DNA from: Crocinitomix catalasitica ATCC 23190
GTDB taxonomy: Bacteria > Bacteroidota > Bacteroidia > Flavobacteriales_D > Crocinitomicaceae
DNA: 64,000 nt
NCBI RefSeq assembly: GCF_000621625.1
Contig: NZ_JHXV01000008.1
Location: 124,001-188,000 of the forward strand
Direction of reading: 5' to 3'
Notes under the pieces: generated by a model
What the model saw: only the letters and a program-made list of their open reading frames with translations
What the model was told of the DNA's origin: nothing
Database searches by the model: none
Position numbers and translations under genes: made by a program
Shown here: positions 9,173 through 18,001 of the stretch, piece after piece
Layout of the letters: every line of letters starts with the position of its first letter
Numbering within the stretch: position 1 is the stretch's first letter

Positions 9173-10186
9173 ATGGAGAATATAATTGTTGGTTGGGGAT
9201 TGTCTGGCGCATGTATGGCATGGCAACATTATTTTGATCAAAAAAAATTTCAAGTCTATCATGTTGATATGACTAAATCTTCTCGAGTTGCAGCAGGAAT
9301 AGTAAATCCAGTAGTTTTTAAAAGGTTGAATATGAGTTGGAAAGCTGATGTTTTATTGCCTTTTATTGATGATTTTTACCCGAAGATTGAAAAGCTGCTC
9401 GGAGTTGAATTGTTAAGGAAGTTTTCTATTCACAGGGTGCTCACAAATATAGAGGAGGAGAATAATTGGTCGGTAAAAATGGCTGACGCTCCTATAGATC
9501 AATGGCTTTCTTTTAGTGAGAATGCACAGGTTGATCCCAACGATCATTTTAAAATTGAATTTGGATTGGGCTCTGTTCATTCAACGGGTCATTTAAAGGT
9601 GAACCTCTTTTTAGATGCGTCCAAAGATTTTTTTGAAAAGGAAGGTGTTCGATTTATTCCAGAATTATTCGATTATAATACTATTGACGATAATATTGAT
9701 TATTTCTTCTGTGAAGGTGCTGCAATTTTGAATAACCCATTTTTTGAAGCGGTTAAGATGCGCCCAACGCATGGTGATATTCTGACGATTAAAACGAAAG
9801 TGGAGGTTTGCACGGATGTGATCAATCGGAATATTTTTATTTTACCAATTGGGAATTGTGAGTATATCGTCGGTTCGACTTATAATTGGAAAATAGAAAC
9901 ACCCATTCCAACGGAAGATGGGAAGGCTGAATTGATTGAAAAATTGGCCAAACTGGTGAATTTCGATTATGAAATTATCAACCAAGAGGCTGGTTTGCGT
10001 CCTACACTTGCAGATAGAATGCCTGTTTTGGGAACGCATTCAATACGTCCAAATCTTCATGTTTTAAACGGATTGGGAACAAAAGGTGTAATGGTTGGTC
10101 CTTATTGTGCTGCTGAATTGTATGCTGCTGTCTATAAAGGTGGAACAATCGATTCGACTGTGGATTTAAAGCGTTTTTATAAATAG
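9173..10186 (+). CDS. FAD-dependent oxidoreductase, DAO (glycine/D-amino-acid oxidase-like) family
   Basis: A 337-aa flavoprotein. The dinucleotide-binding motif G-x-G-x-x-G is at the extreme N-terminus (IIVGWGLSGACMAW), followed by the acidic residue ending the second beta strand (VYHVDM). The C-terminal segment AGLRPTLADRMPVLG and GLGTKGVMVGPYCA matches the FAD-contacting end of the DAO fold. Substrate cannot be predicted; relatives include glycine oxidase ThiO and the MnmC oxidase domain, but no thi genes are nearby and no methyltransferase is fused. It is the second gene of the comF unit. Confidence 0.88.
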   Translation: MENIIVGWGLSGACMAWQHYFDQKKFQVYHVDMTKSSRVAAGIVNPVVFKRLNMSWKADVLLPFIDDFYPKIEKLLGVELLRKFSIHRVLTNIEEENNWSVKMADAPIDQWLSFSENAQVDPNDHFKIEFGLGSVHSTGHLKVNLFLDASKDFFEKEGVRFIPELFDYNTIDDNIDYFFCEGAAILNNPFFEAVKMRPTHGDILTIKTKVEVCTDVINRNIFILPIGNCEYIVGSTYNWKIETPIPTEDGKAELIEKLAKLVNFDYEIINQEAGLRPTLADRMPVLGTHSIRPNLHVLNGLGTKGVMVGPYCAAELYAAVYKGGTIDSTVDLKRFYK

Positions 10187-10215
10187 TATTCTTGGATTGT
10201 TTTTAAGAATTTATA

Positions 10216-10472
10216 AACCTCAGTTCGATTATAGCAAACGCACACAGTTGATTTCAAATTATCTTAGATAAGGCATGGTTTTGAAGCAGTATTCACTACG
10301 AAAAATCATAACGTAATATAAGTAAATTGAAATCAATTCTTCGAAAAACCATGAAAACAGCAGCCTTTTGACCAAAAAAGCCTTAAATTACCCCGCTATT
10401 TTTACGTTTTTTTAATCAAATCTTACTGTTTTCAAGGTTTCTGTGGAAATTTGTTATAGTCGAACTGAGGTT
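10216..10472. mobile_element. MITE-like element with 22-bp terminal inverted repeats
   Basis: 257 bp bounded by inverted repeats: AACCTCAGTTCGATTATAGC at 10216 and its near-perfect reverse complement ending CGAACTGAGGTT at 10472 (20 of 22 positions match). There is no ORF. The interior holds two interleaved complementary pairs: TTGATTTCAA (about 10249) with TTGAAATCAA (about 10327), and CATGGTTTTGAAG (about 10273) with a CTTCGAAAAACCATG block (about 10337). The size, the ends and the absence of a gene fit a non-autonomous IS derivative. The flanks, TATA on the left and ATAA on the right, may hide a short target duplication. Parent IS family not identified. Confidence 0.65.
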
Positions 10473-10554
10473 ATAAGTTCAAACAAATTGATTCTTCAAT
10501 AAATTATGTGCAAATTTGTACTAGAATTATTTAATCATAAAATATAAGTAAGAT

Positions 10555-10965
10555 ATGTATCCACAAGAATTAACTGCACCAATGAAACAAGAATTGGTAA
10601 ATGCTGGATTTGAGAGTATAGAAACTGTAGAGAAAGTTGATGAAGCAATCAATTCTAAAGGAACAGTTTTATGCGTAATTAACTCGGTTTGTGGTTGTGC
10701 TGCAGGTACAATGAGACCAGGTGTTATCTTATCAACTAAACACAATAAAGTACCTTCTAAAATGGTTACTGTATTTGCTGGTGTTGATGGTGATGCTGTT
10801 AATCAAGCAAGAAAATATACGCTACCTTATCCTCCGTCATCACCCTCAATAGGTTTATTTAAAGACGGAACTTTAGTGCATTTTATTGAAAGACATCATA
10901 TTGAAGGACGTACTGCTGAAATGATTGCAGAGAACTTAGCGATGGCTTTTGACGAATATTGTTAA
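10555..10965 (+). CDS. BrxA/BrxB-family bacilliredoxin
   Basis: A 136-aa thioredoxin-fold protein with the CGC motif of the YphP/YqiW family at C46-G47-C48 (INSVCGCAAGTMRPG). The family removes bacillithiol from S-bacillithiolated proteins in Firmicutes. Bacteroidota also carry these proteins, and many make bacillithiol, but the low-molecular-weight thiol used here is not shown by the window. Length and N-terminus (MYPQEL, where the family has MYP.EL) are typical. It sits alone between the MITE-like element and its own strong terminator, so insertion of the element may affect its promoter region. Confidence 0.92.
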   Translation: MYPQELTAPMKQELVNAGFESIETVEKVDEAINSKGTVLCVINSVCGCAAGTMRPGVILSTKHNKVPSKMVTVFAGVDGDAVNQARKYTLPYPPSSPSIGLFKDGTLVHFIERHHIEGRTAEMIAENLAMAFDEYC

Positions 10966-10990
10966 ATTATATTTCGGATTACCATTATTA

Positions 10991-11033
10991 AGTGAATTCT
11001 CAATTGGCTAACAGTTGAGAATTCACTATTTTA
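10991..11033 (+). terminator. Terminator after the bacilliredoxin gene
   Basis: A perfect 13-bp stem, AGTGAATTCTCAA (10991-11003) with TTGAGAATTCACT (11015-11027), followed by an AT-rich tract with Ts. Confidence 0.85.
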
Positions 11034-11053
11034 AATTTTTAAACGCTTCACCT

Positions 11054-11353
11054 ATGTTGAAAATCATTCTAACTTATATTGGTGTTCTTGCAGCTTTCTT
11101 CTGTTTCTTCTTTTTCTATCCTGCTGAAATATTCGAAGCTACGATTCTGGAAAGTGGCGCAAACTATTCAATTGATATTAGCTTAAGGGCTTTTATGAAT
11201 TGGGATTTTTTGCCGGAAGCGGTTTCAACAACACGTGTTGCGGATGTTATACCAACTTGGAAAGGTTGGTTTTTACTTGTTATTTGCCTAATCGGCGTTC
11301 CCCTAATGATTGCATATCGAATTTTGTTAATGCAAGCTGAAAAAAATAATTAA
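11054..11353 (+). CDS. Small membrane protein of unknown function
   Basis: A 99-aa protein with two predicted membrane helices, at about residues 4-24 (LTYIGVLAAFFCFFFFYP) and 70-92 (GWFLLVICLIGVPLMIAYRI), separated by a polar segment of about 45 residues that would lie on one side of the membrane. I chose the ATG at 11054; a longer frame from 11015 would start inside the terminator stem. It ends 4 bp before the M42 peptidase start, so the two are probably one operon. No family recognised. Confidence 0.7.
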   Translation: MLKIILTYIGVLAAFFCFFFFYPAEIFEATILESGANYSIDISLRAFMNWDFLPEAVSTTRVADVIPTWKGWFLLVICLIGVPLMIAYRILLMQAEKNN

Positions 11354-11357
11354 TCGT

Positions 11358-12401
11358 ATGAATTTAGAACTCTTAGCTGAGATTTGTAAAACGCCAGGTG
11401 CTCCAGGTTTTGAGCAAAAAGTGCGTGAAATAGTGATCAAAGAAATAACACCTTTAGTTGACGAAGTACAGGTTGACAATATGGGGAATGTTTATGCAAT
11501 CAAAAAAGGTAAAGCCGATAAAAGGGTGATGATTGGTGCGCATATGGATGAAATTGGTTTCATTGTGACGCATATCGATAAAAATGGATTTATTCGTTTT
11601 CATACTTTGGGTGGATTCGATCCTAAAACTTTGACAGCGCAACGTGTTATTATTCATGGGAAGAAGGATATTATTGGCGTGATGTCGTCAAAACCAATTC
11701 ATGTAATGACTGCGGATGAAAGAAATAAGGTCGCTAAAATATCTGATTATTTTATTGATACAGGTTTGTCTAAAGAAGAGGTTGAAGCTTCTATTAAGAT
11801 TGGAGATCCGATTACACGTGAGCGTGAATTTATAGAGATGGGGAATTGTGTGAATTCAAAATCGTTGGACAACCGTTTGGCTGTTTTTATTTTGATTGAA
11901 TCACTAAGAGCATTAAAAGATAAGGAAGTGCCTTATGATGTTTATGGTGTGTTTACCGTGCAAGAAGAGGTAGGGGTAAGAGGTGCAAATGTTTCTGCTT
12001 TGAAAATTAAACCTGATTTTGGTTTCGGATTGGATACAACAATTGCGTATGACGTTCCAGGTGCTGCTGATCATGAGAAAATCACTTCATTAGGTGATGG
12101 AACGGCAATCAAGATTATGGATGCGATGACCATCTGTGATTACCGCATGGTGGCTTTCATGAAACAGACGGCTGATAAACATAAAATTAAATGGCAACCA
12201 GAAATACTAACTGCTGGAGGTACTGATACTGCTGGGATACAGCGTATGACTGATGGAGGATCGATTGCTGGAGCAATTTCAATTCCAACCCGTCACTTAC
12301 ACCAAGTCATTGAAATGGCGAATAAAGATGATATTCAAGGTTCAATTGATTTATTATCCGCTTGTTTGACTGATTTGCAGGATTACGATTGGGCGTTTTA
12401 A
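11358..12401 (+). CDS. M42 family metallopeptidase (glutamyl aminopeptidase-like)
   Basis: A cytosolic dinuclear-zinc aminopeptidase of the FrvX/PepA-type M42 family, 347 aa. Metal ligands and catalytic residues are visible in GAHMDEIGF (His and Asp), SKSLDNRLAVF (bridging Asp), VQEEVGVRGA (catalytic Glu and Glu ligand), GLDTTIAYD (Asp ligand) and IPTRHLHQVIEM (His ligand). The TET-type family assembles into dodecamers that degrade peptides. The 3' end of this gene has been copied twice into the DNA downstream (15787-15874 and 17582-17710). The gene itself is intact, and its last codons differ from both copies at the same three positions. Confidence 0.93.
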   Translation: MNLELLAEICKTPGAPGFEQKVREIVIKEITPLVDEVQVDNMGNVYAIKKGKADKRVMIGAHMDEIGFIVTHIDKNGFIRFHTLGGFDPKTLTAQRVIIHGKKDIIGVMSSKPIHVMTADERNKVAKISDYFIDTGLSKEEVEASIKIGDPITREREFIEMGNCVNSKSLDNRLAVFILIESLRALKDKEVPYDVYGVFTVQEEVGVRGANVSALKIKPDFGFGLDTTIAYDVPGAADHEKITSLGDGTAIKIMDAMTICDYRMVAFMKQTADKHKIKWQPEILTAGGTDTAGIQRMTDGGSIAGAISIPTRHLHQVIEMANKDDIQGSIDLLSACLTDLQDYDWAF

Positions 12402-12431
12402 GCGCTAATTAGCAATCGACCAATATTCCAC

Positions 12432-14024
12432 TTACTGCTTTATGATTTTCCCTTTTTGTAGCTTATCATCTACAGATATTTCATAAAAATAAACACCGCT
12501 GGCTAGGTTGGTTGTATGCCAAACTAAGTTATTGCTATTCGGTTGAACGTTGAGTTGATCAATCATTTGACCTTGGGTATTGTAGATGGTCAAAACAGAC
12601 TGATGCTTTATAGGGCTTTCGAATGCAAATCTAACGTCATCAATAAAAGGGTTAGGGTAAGTCTTGATTAACTTGGATTGTGATAATTCATTGTCATTAA
12701 TATTTAAATACTGTGACATGTCAAGTTTAAATAACCAGTAGTCCGCATCCCCTTTGCTTGGATCAGTTTTTACGCCGGAAATACCTGAAGCTGAAGTGCA
12801 AGAAACGATTAGATTATCATCTCTATCGAAATCAAAATGACCATAATCATATCCATCGCCACCATAAACATTTTGATATTGAATTTCACCATCTAAATCT
12901 AAAATTAACAGCCACATATCTTGTTCGCCGTATGAATTAACCGTTTTATTTCCTGAAATATCTCCTTCTGTATTTGCAGTCAGAATAATTTGCTCTTTTT
13001 TAACCTCCAAATCGCTCGGGAATTCATATCCAAAACCACCCAACGATTTATCCCAAATTAAATTTAAATCTAAGTCGACCTTCAATAACCAAACATCCAT
13101 TATGCCTAATGAAATTGTTGTTTTATTTCCATCGTCATCTGAACCGCTTCCACCAGCAAAATATAAATAATTTTCATAGATAAAACTAGTTCCAATTGGT
13201 GCGTTTTCGTATGATGAACCGCCAAAGCACTTGTCCGCAATTATATTAAAATCACTGTCCATTTTTACAATCCAAAAATCGGCATCGCCATAACCAGGAT
13301 CTGTTTTGTCCTTTTCTATATTAGATCCTGAGTCGCCGAATAAATAAATGTTGCCTTCTGTATCGAATGAAAAAGCAGTAAAGGAATCTATAGTATTACT
13401 GCCAATACTTTTTTGCTGAAGTATTGAACCATCAATTGGGTTGATTTCTAGGACCCAAAAATCTGCTTCTCCACCTATTAAGTCCGTTTTATTTCCAGAT
13501 ATATTTGATGAACTTGTGCCACCAATCATTATATTTCCTGCTGGATTTATTTTAATATCTGTTGTTTGATCGTAATTATCCCCTCCATAACTAATATCCC
13601 AAAGTTGGTTTCCTTCCATGTCTATACAAACTAGCCAATAATCGTCGAGACCATAATGGTTTGCTGTCCTTGTGCCGCTTATTGGTGAACCAGAAGTGCA
13701 TAAAATATAAAGTTTATTTGCTAAAATAACTGCTTTTGCAGACCGTTCACGTTCTGTTCCTCCTATAGTTTTGTCCCAAAGAATTTCACCGACAGCATTG
13801 GTTTTGACAATCCATATATCTCGATCTCCAATTATTGGTTCTGTTTTATCACCTGAGATATCTGAACGTGAAGTGCCTATTTGAAAAATATCGCCAGCAT
13901 CATTAATTACGATGTCGTTTGATCCGTCATTAAAATTACCGCCAATGGTTTTTTGCCATAGTATATCAATGTCCTGGGCGAAGGTGAAAGTTGAAGTAAA
14001 GAATAATGCGAAGAGTAGTTTCAT
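12432..14024 (-). CDS. T9SS-exported beta-propeller repeat protein (paralogue A)
   Basis: A 530-aa secreted protein. Signal peptide MKLLFALFFTSTFTFA, cleaved before QDIDILWQ. The body is about eight repeats of roughly 50 residues built on the pattern ISGNKTD...GDADFWIVKMD...WDKSLGG, the SBBP-like propeller seen in many Bacteroidota surface proteins. A linker rich in Ser and Asn leads to a T9SS type A sorting domain (KTYPNPFIDDVRFAF through GVYFYEISVDDKLQKGKIIKQ), so it should be exported and processed at the cell surface. Paralogue B at 15906-17495 is nearly identical at both ends and more divergent in the middle. It is convergent with the M42 gene, 30 bp apart. Function unknown; the repeats suggest binding rather than catalysis. 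Confidence 0.88.
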   Translation of the reverse strand: MKLLFALFFTSTFTFAQDIDILWQKTIGGNFNDGSNDIVINDAGDIFQIGTSRSDISGDKTEPIIGDRDIWIVKTNAVGEILWDKTIGGTERERSAKAVILANKLYILCTSGSPISGTRTANHYGLDDYWLVCIDMEGNQLWDISYGGDNYDQTTDIKINPAGNIMIGGTSSSNISGNKTDLIGGEADFWVLEINPIDGSILQQKSIGSNTIDSFTAFSFDTEGNIYLFGDSGSNIEKDKTDPGYGDADFWIVKMDSDFNIIADKCFGGSSYENAPIGTSFIYENYLYFAGGSGSDDDGNKTTISLGIMDVWLLKVDLDLNLIWDKSLGGFGYEFPSDLEVKKEQIILTANTEGDISGNKTVNSYGEQDMWLLILDLDGEIQYQNVYGGDGYDYGHFDFDRDDNLIVSCTSASGISGVKTDPSKGDADYWLFKLDMSQYLNINDNELSQSKLIKTYPNPFIDDVRFAFESPIKHQSVLTIYNTQGQMIDQLNVQPNSNNLVWHTTNLASGVYFYEISVDDKLQKGKIIKQ

Positions 14025-14113
14025 AATGTGTAATTAGGTTGTTGAATATAATCACAATAAATTATTTTTATGTCGACAATTATTATTTTTTAACAAAACG
14101 AATAGATTAATTT

Positions 14114-14629
14114 TTATTCTTCCATTTTTAAGACCTTAAGCGCATTCTGATATAGGGTTAAGGTTTCAGTCGATATTTTTTGCGGATATTTATTGTTTGG
14201 TAAATCATTCATCTTTTTCCACACAATTAGCTCTTTTTTAAGTAAATCATTTGGCATTCTACCCGATTCGATTTCTGTTTTGAGTAAATTTATTATTTCC
14301 GGGTCAAGTAGCTTGTCTGGAAAGGTTTGTAGGATATGAAAAAATGTGATTGAAGAAGCTTCGAAGATTATATATTTATCTTTTCGTTTTTTTGGTTCGA
14401 CTAATAATATAGGGTATCCCTGGGTTCTGATAATTGAAATGATCGTATTAAAGTTTCTGCGAAAAATTAAATGACGAATTTCTTCGTTTTTAACATTTGA
14501 ACGATCGGTTCTTAAAATTTCATGATATGTATATATCAATTGAGCATCTGACAATGTATCACTTTGCGCCTTCAGTTGAACTGTCAGAAGTGAGGTGATT
14601 AAAAGTAGCTTAATTCTATGGTGCAACAT
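14114..14629 (-). CDS. Hypothetical secreted protein
   Basis: A 171-aa protein from the ATG at 14629, which puts a plausible signal peptide at the N-terminus (MLHHRIKLLLITSLLTVQLKAQ, cut after QLKA). A GTG at 14647 would add six polar residues and spoil the signal, so I reject it. The mature part is mixed helix and charged (KKRKDKYIIFEASSITFFHILQ; LLKTEIESGRMPNDLLKKEL), with no motif I recognise. It lies between propeller paralogue A and the lipoprotein gene, all on the minus strand, and has no copy elsewhere in the duplicated region. Confidence 0.65.
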   Translation of the reverse strand: MLHHRIKLLLITSLLTVQLKAQSDTLSDAQLIYTYHEILRTDRSNVKNEEIRHLIFRRNFNTIISIIRTQGYPILLVEPKKRKDKYIIFEASSITFFHILQTFPDKLLDPEIINLLKTEIESGRMPNDLLKKELIVWKKMNDLPNNKYPQKISTETLTLYQNALKVLKMEE

Positions 14630-14791
14630 TTCAATAGTTTGGTTCACTGATAAATATAAGGAATGTTACGGAGTTAAAAGTGAAGTTCTTTCTGTTTGTT
14701 TTAAAAAGTGAATCGAAGATTATGTAATATAGTAAATAATCAAAAAAATGAGTTGCTGCAATAGAGATTTTATAGCAACGTCGCCATCTTT

Positions 14792-15682
14792 TTATTGGTT
14801 ATTTGGGTAGGTGAAATTCTTTAAGCCGGGGCTATTTTTTTCGTATAGAATAGAGTCAACTTTCATTGTGCTGTCAGGATAAAACGACCAAAAAGAATGG
14901 GTTATATATTTAATCGGAATAAACTCATTTTTAATATCATCAAATTTGAAATTAATTTCCTCTGACCACTTCCAAGAACTCCCACCAAAATGAACTATTT
15001 TGAATTCCTTATTCTTTAGTTCTATTCTGTCGTATGGATCGCCATGTAAACCACCGCCGTTCCACGAAAGCATGTAGTTTTCGTTTCTGGAATTAAGGGT
15101 GTATCCATTAGCTGTGTTGAGGAGTACTAAAATGGGACGCTTTTCCTCAGTAGCAACTTCCTGAATTAATTTAAGAACTAAAATCACATCCGTTAAACTG
15201 TCATTGTTTATAAAACCTTTAACGGAGTCAAGTATTTCATATTCGTCTGGAATAAAACTTTTTAATTCGCCTTCTCTTTTATGACAATTCACTCGTTCTG
15301 TTACACGGTATTTGTCTTTAATATTTGATGAATAATAGAGTTTATCAATTTGACAATCACAGTAGTAATTTGTGATATTACAGCTAATAATCCGAGGTCC
15401 TCTTTCCCAGTTTCCTCTGCTGTAATTCAACACATCAAAACCTGTAGCTCTCAAAGAGTCTAGAACAATTATATGCTCTACTGCATCATCTTTAATGGTT
15501 TGAAGTTTAGGGTAAATGTTTTTAAATTCAATTTCACCAAATTCACAAGGTGATGCTAGAAAGGTTGCAAATGATGAGGTGTCCGTTTTAAACCCATTAT
15601 CAATCATGTTCATGTTATCAGATGAGTTGGATTGTGTACATCCCAATAAAAATGAAATAAATATGAATGATAAGTTTTTCAT
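14792..15682 (-). CDS. Lipoprotein with an FG-GAP-like segment
   Basis: A 296-aa lipoprotein: MKNLSFIFISFLLGC with the lipid-modified Cys at residue 15. The centre contains GFINNDSLTDVILVLK, the Asx-rich loop plus beta strand of FG-GAP/VCBS-type repeats, followed by RPILVLLNTANGYTL and a WNGGGLHGDPYDRIELKN segment; proteins of this build are common uncharacterised Bacteroidota lipoproteins. Six Cys residues cluster at about 115-165 (SCNITNYYCDCQ, NCHKREG). Its last 73 codons and 18 bp of downstream DNA are duplicated, 227 of 228 positions identical, at 17711-17938. Function unknown. Confidence 0.75.
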   Translation of the reverse strand: MKNLSFIFISFLLGCTQSNSSDNMNMIDNGFKTDTSSFATFLASPCEFGEIEFKNIYPKLQTIKDDAVEHIIVLDSLRATGFDVLNYSRGNWERGPRIISCNITNYYCDCQIDKLYYSSNIKDKYRVTERVNCHKREGELKSFIPDEYEILDSVKGFINNDSLTDVILVLKLIQEVATEEKRPILVLLNTANGYTLNSRNENYMLSWNGGGLHGDPYDRIELKNKEFKIVHFGGSSWKWSEEINFKFDDIKNEFIPIKYITHSFWSFYPDSTMKVDSILYEKNSPGLKNFTYPNNQ

Positions 15683-15786
15683 TGGTTCAATTCATCACTA
15701 ATGTAAACTAACAAGTTTACAAACATACGAAAAAGTAAAATAGATAGGAGTTCAAAGTGTATTTTATGTAAAGAGATATGTTTACA

Positions 15787-15874
15787 AAATGGCGAACAAA
15801 GATGATATTCAAGGATCGATTGATTTATTATCCGCTTGTTTGACTGATTTGCATGACTACGATTGGTCGTTTTA
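15787..15874 (+). pseudogene. Copy 2 of the M42 peptidase 3' end
   Basis: About 88 bp matching the last 29 codons of the M42 gene (12314-12401), including the stop. Differences include CAG-GAT to CAT-GAC and GGG to GGT near the stop, shared with copy 3, and a private GGATCGATT. The similarity continues past the stop into the end of propeller paralogue B, just as the original runs into paralogue A. It has no start codon of its own and is not a gene. Confidence 0.85.
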
Positions 15875-15905
15875 AGCGCTAATTAGCGATCGACCAATAT
15901 TCCAC

Positions 15906-17495
15906 TTACTGCTTTATGATTTTCCCTTTTTGTAGGATGTCATCCACAGATATTTCATAAAAATAAACCCCATTCGCAAGGTTTGCTGTATTCCAAACTA
16001 AGTTAGTGCTGTTCGGTTGAACGTCGAGTTGGTCTATCATTTGACCTTGGGTATTGTAAATGGTCAAAACAGACTGATACTTTATAGGGCTTTCGAATGC
16101 AAATTTGACATCTTCAATAAAAGGGTTAGGGTAGGTCTTGATTGAGCTGGATTGTGATAATTCATTGTCCGAAATATTTAAATAAATAGATGCATCGAGT
16201 TTAAAGAGCCAGAAGTCATATCCACCTTTGTTAGGAGATGTTTTTACACCTGAAACATTTGATTTAGAAGAGCTTGAAACAACTATCTTGTCTTCTGAAT
16301 CAAATGTAAATCTACCATCATCCGAATCATCCCCGCCATATACATTTTGATATTGAATTTCACCCTCTAAATTTAAGATTAACAACCATATATCAAAATC
16401 TCCATAACTATTGACAGTTTTATTACCAGAAATATCTCCATCTGAAAGGGCAGTCAAAATAATTTGGTCATTTTTTACGGCCAAATCTCGCGGTGTATCA
16501 TATCCAAGTCCTCCCAAAGTTATATCCCAAATAAAATTTAAGTCCAAGTCAACTTTCACTAACCAAACATCCATCGAGCCGAACGCAATTGTTGTTTTAT
16601 TTCCGTCGTTATCAGATTGGCTTATTCCTGTAAAATATAAATGGTCTTCATAGATATAGCTGGTTCCAGATGCCTCGTCACCTGCTGTACCACCAAAACA
16701 CTTATCCGAAAGTAAATTAAAGTCACTGTCCATTTTTACAATCCAAATATCACCATCACCATAACCAGGATCGGTTTTATCTTTTTCAACATTAGTACCT
16801 GAGCTACCAACTAAATAGATATTACCATCAGTATCGCAGACCAAAGAAGAAAAAGATTCAGGACCGTTACTACCAATACTTTTTTGTTGTAATATTGAAC
16901 CGTCTGTCGGGCTTATTTCTAAAATCCAGAAATCGCGCTCCCCACCTATTAAATCTGTTTTATTACCGGATATACTTGAAAAACTCATGCCACCAATCAA
17001 TAAGTTTCCTGCTGGATTTACATTAATATCGAAAGTTTGATCGTTTTTATCACCTCCATAGGTCATATCCCATAATTGGTTTCCTTCCATATCCATACAA
17101 ACTAACCAATAATCGTTAAATCCATAATGAGGAGCTGTTTTAGTACCACTTATTGGAGATGTAGAAGTACATAAGACATATAGTTTGTTTGCTAAAATAA
17201 CTGCTTTTGCAGACCGTTCACGTTCTGTTCCACCTATAGTTTTGTCCCAAAGAATTTCACCGACAGCATTGGTTTTGACAATCCATATATCTCGATCTCC
17301 AATTATTGGCTCTGTTTTATCACCTGAGATATCTGAACTTGAAGTGCCTATTTGAAAAATATCGCCAGCATCATTAATTACGATGTCGTCTGATCCGTCA
17401 TCAAAATTACCGCCAATTGTTTTTTGCCATAGTATATCAATGTCTTGTGAAATGGCATAAGTTGAGAAAATTAGTAGCGTGATAAATAGTTTCAT
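15906..17495 (-). CDS. T9SS-exported beta-propeller repeat protein (paralogue B)
   Basis: A 529-aa paralogue of the gene at 12432-14024 with the same order: signal peptide (MKLFITLLIFSTYAIS, cut before QDIDILWQ), about eight ISGNKT...WLVKVD repeats, and a T9SS type A sorting domain (KTYPNPFIEDVKFAF to ILQKGKIIKQ). The first 80 codons after the signal differ from paralogue A at only a handful of bases (about six in 230 bp), and the last 100 codons are also close. Repeats in the middle diverge clearly (for example ESFSSLVCDTDGNIYLVG against DSFTAFSFDTEGNIYLFG). Only the signal peptide differs strongly. This pattern suggests gene conversion at the ends or selection in the middle. Confidence 0.88.
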   Translation of the reverse strand: MKLFITLLIFSTYAISQDIDILWQKTIGGNFDDGSDDIVINDAGDIFQIGTSSSDISGDKTEPIIGDRDIWIVKTNAVGEILWDKTIGGTERERSAKAVILANKLYVLCTSTSPISGTKTAPHYGFNDYWLVCMDMEGNQLWDMTYGGDKNDQTFDINVNPAGNLLIGGMSFSSISGNKTDLIGGERDFWILEISPTDGSILQQKSIGSNGPESFSSLVCDTDGNIYLVGSSGTNVEKDKTDPGYGDGDIWIVKMDSDFNLLSDKCFGGTAGDEASGTSYIYEDHLYFTGISQSDNDGNKTTIAFGSMDVWLVKVDLDLNFIWDITLGGLGYDTPRDLAVKNDQIILTALSDGDISGNKTVNSYGDFDIWLLILNLEGEIQYQNVYGGDDSDDGRFTFDSEDKIVVSSSSKSNVSGVKTSPNKGGYDFWLFKLDASIYLNISDNELSQSSSIKTYPNPFIEDVKFAFESPIKYQSVLTIYNTQGQMIDQLDVQPNSTNLVWNTANLANGVYFYEISVDDILQKGKIIKQ

Positions 17496-17581
17496 AAAAT
17501 AAAATTAGGTTAGGATATTCAATATAGTTAAAATAACTGATAATGAATGAAAAAGGATGTGATTTTAACATGTGTTAATAG

Positions 17582-17710
17582 GCAATTTCAATTCCAACCC
17601 GTCACTTACACCAAGTCATTGAAATGGCGAATAAAGATGATATTCAAGGTTCAATTGATTTATTATCCGCTTGTTTGACTGATTTGCATGACTACGATTG
17701 GTCGTTTTAA
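17582..17710 (+). pseudogene. Copy 3 of the M42 peptidase 3' end
   Basis: 129 bp identical to the last 43 codons of the M42 gene (12273-12401) except at three positions, all in the final eight codons. Unlike the other two copies, it is joined directly after the stop codon to the end of the lipoprotein gene fragment. No start codon or promoter is associated, so it is a fragment. Confidence 0.9.
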
Positions 17711-17938
17711 AGCAACGTCGCCATCTTTTTATTGGTTATTTGGGTAGGTGAAATTCTTTAAGCCGGGGCTATTTTTTTCGTATAGAATAGAGTCAACTTT
17801 CATTGTGCTGTCAGGATAAAACGACCAAAAAGAATGGGTTATATATTTAATCGGAATAAACTCATTTTTAATATCATCAAATTTGAAATTAATTTCCTCT
17901 GACCACTTCCAAGAATTCCCACCAAAATGAACTATTTT
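17711..17938 (-). pseudogene. Truncated copy of the 14792-15682 lipoprotein gene
   Basis: 228 bp that match 14774-15001 with one mismatch (AAGAACTCCC changed to AAGAATTCCC). It corresponds to the last 70 codons, the stop and 18 bp of downstream DNA. Similarity ends abruptly at 17938, where unrelated DNA begins, so the copy lacks a start, signal peptide and most of the body. The near-identity shows the duplication is recent. Confidence 0.92.
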
Positions 17939-18001
17939 TATTGACTATGAATTGATTAAGAAAATAGAGTTTTAAAATCATCGATTTAGTCTTGTTTAGT
18001 C

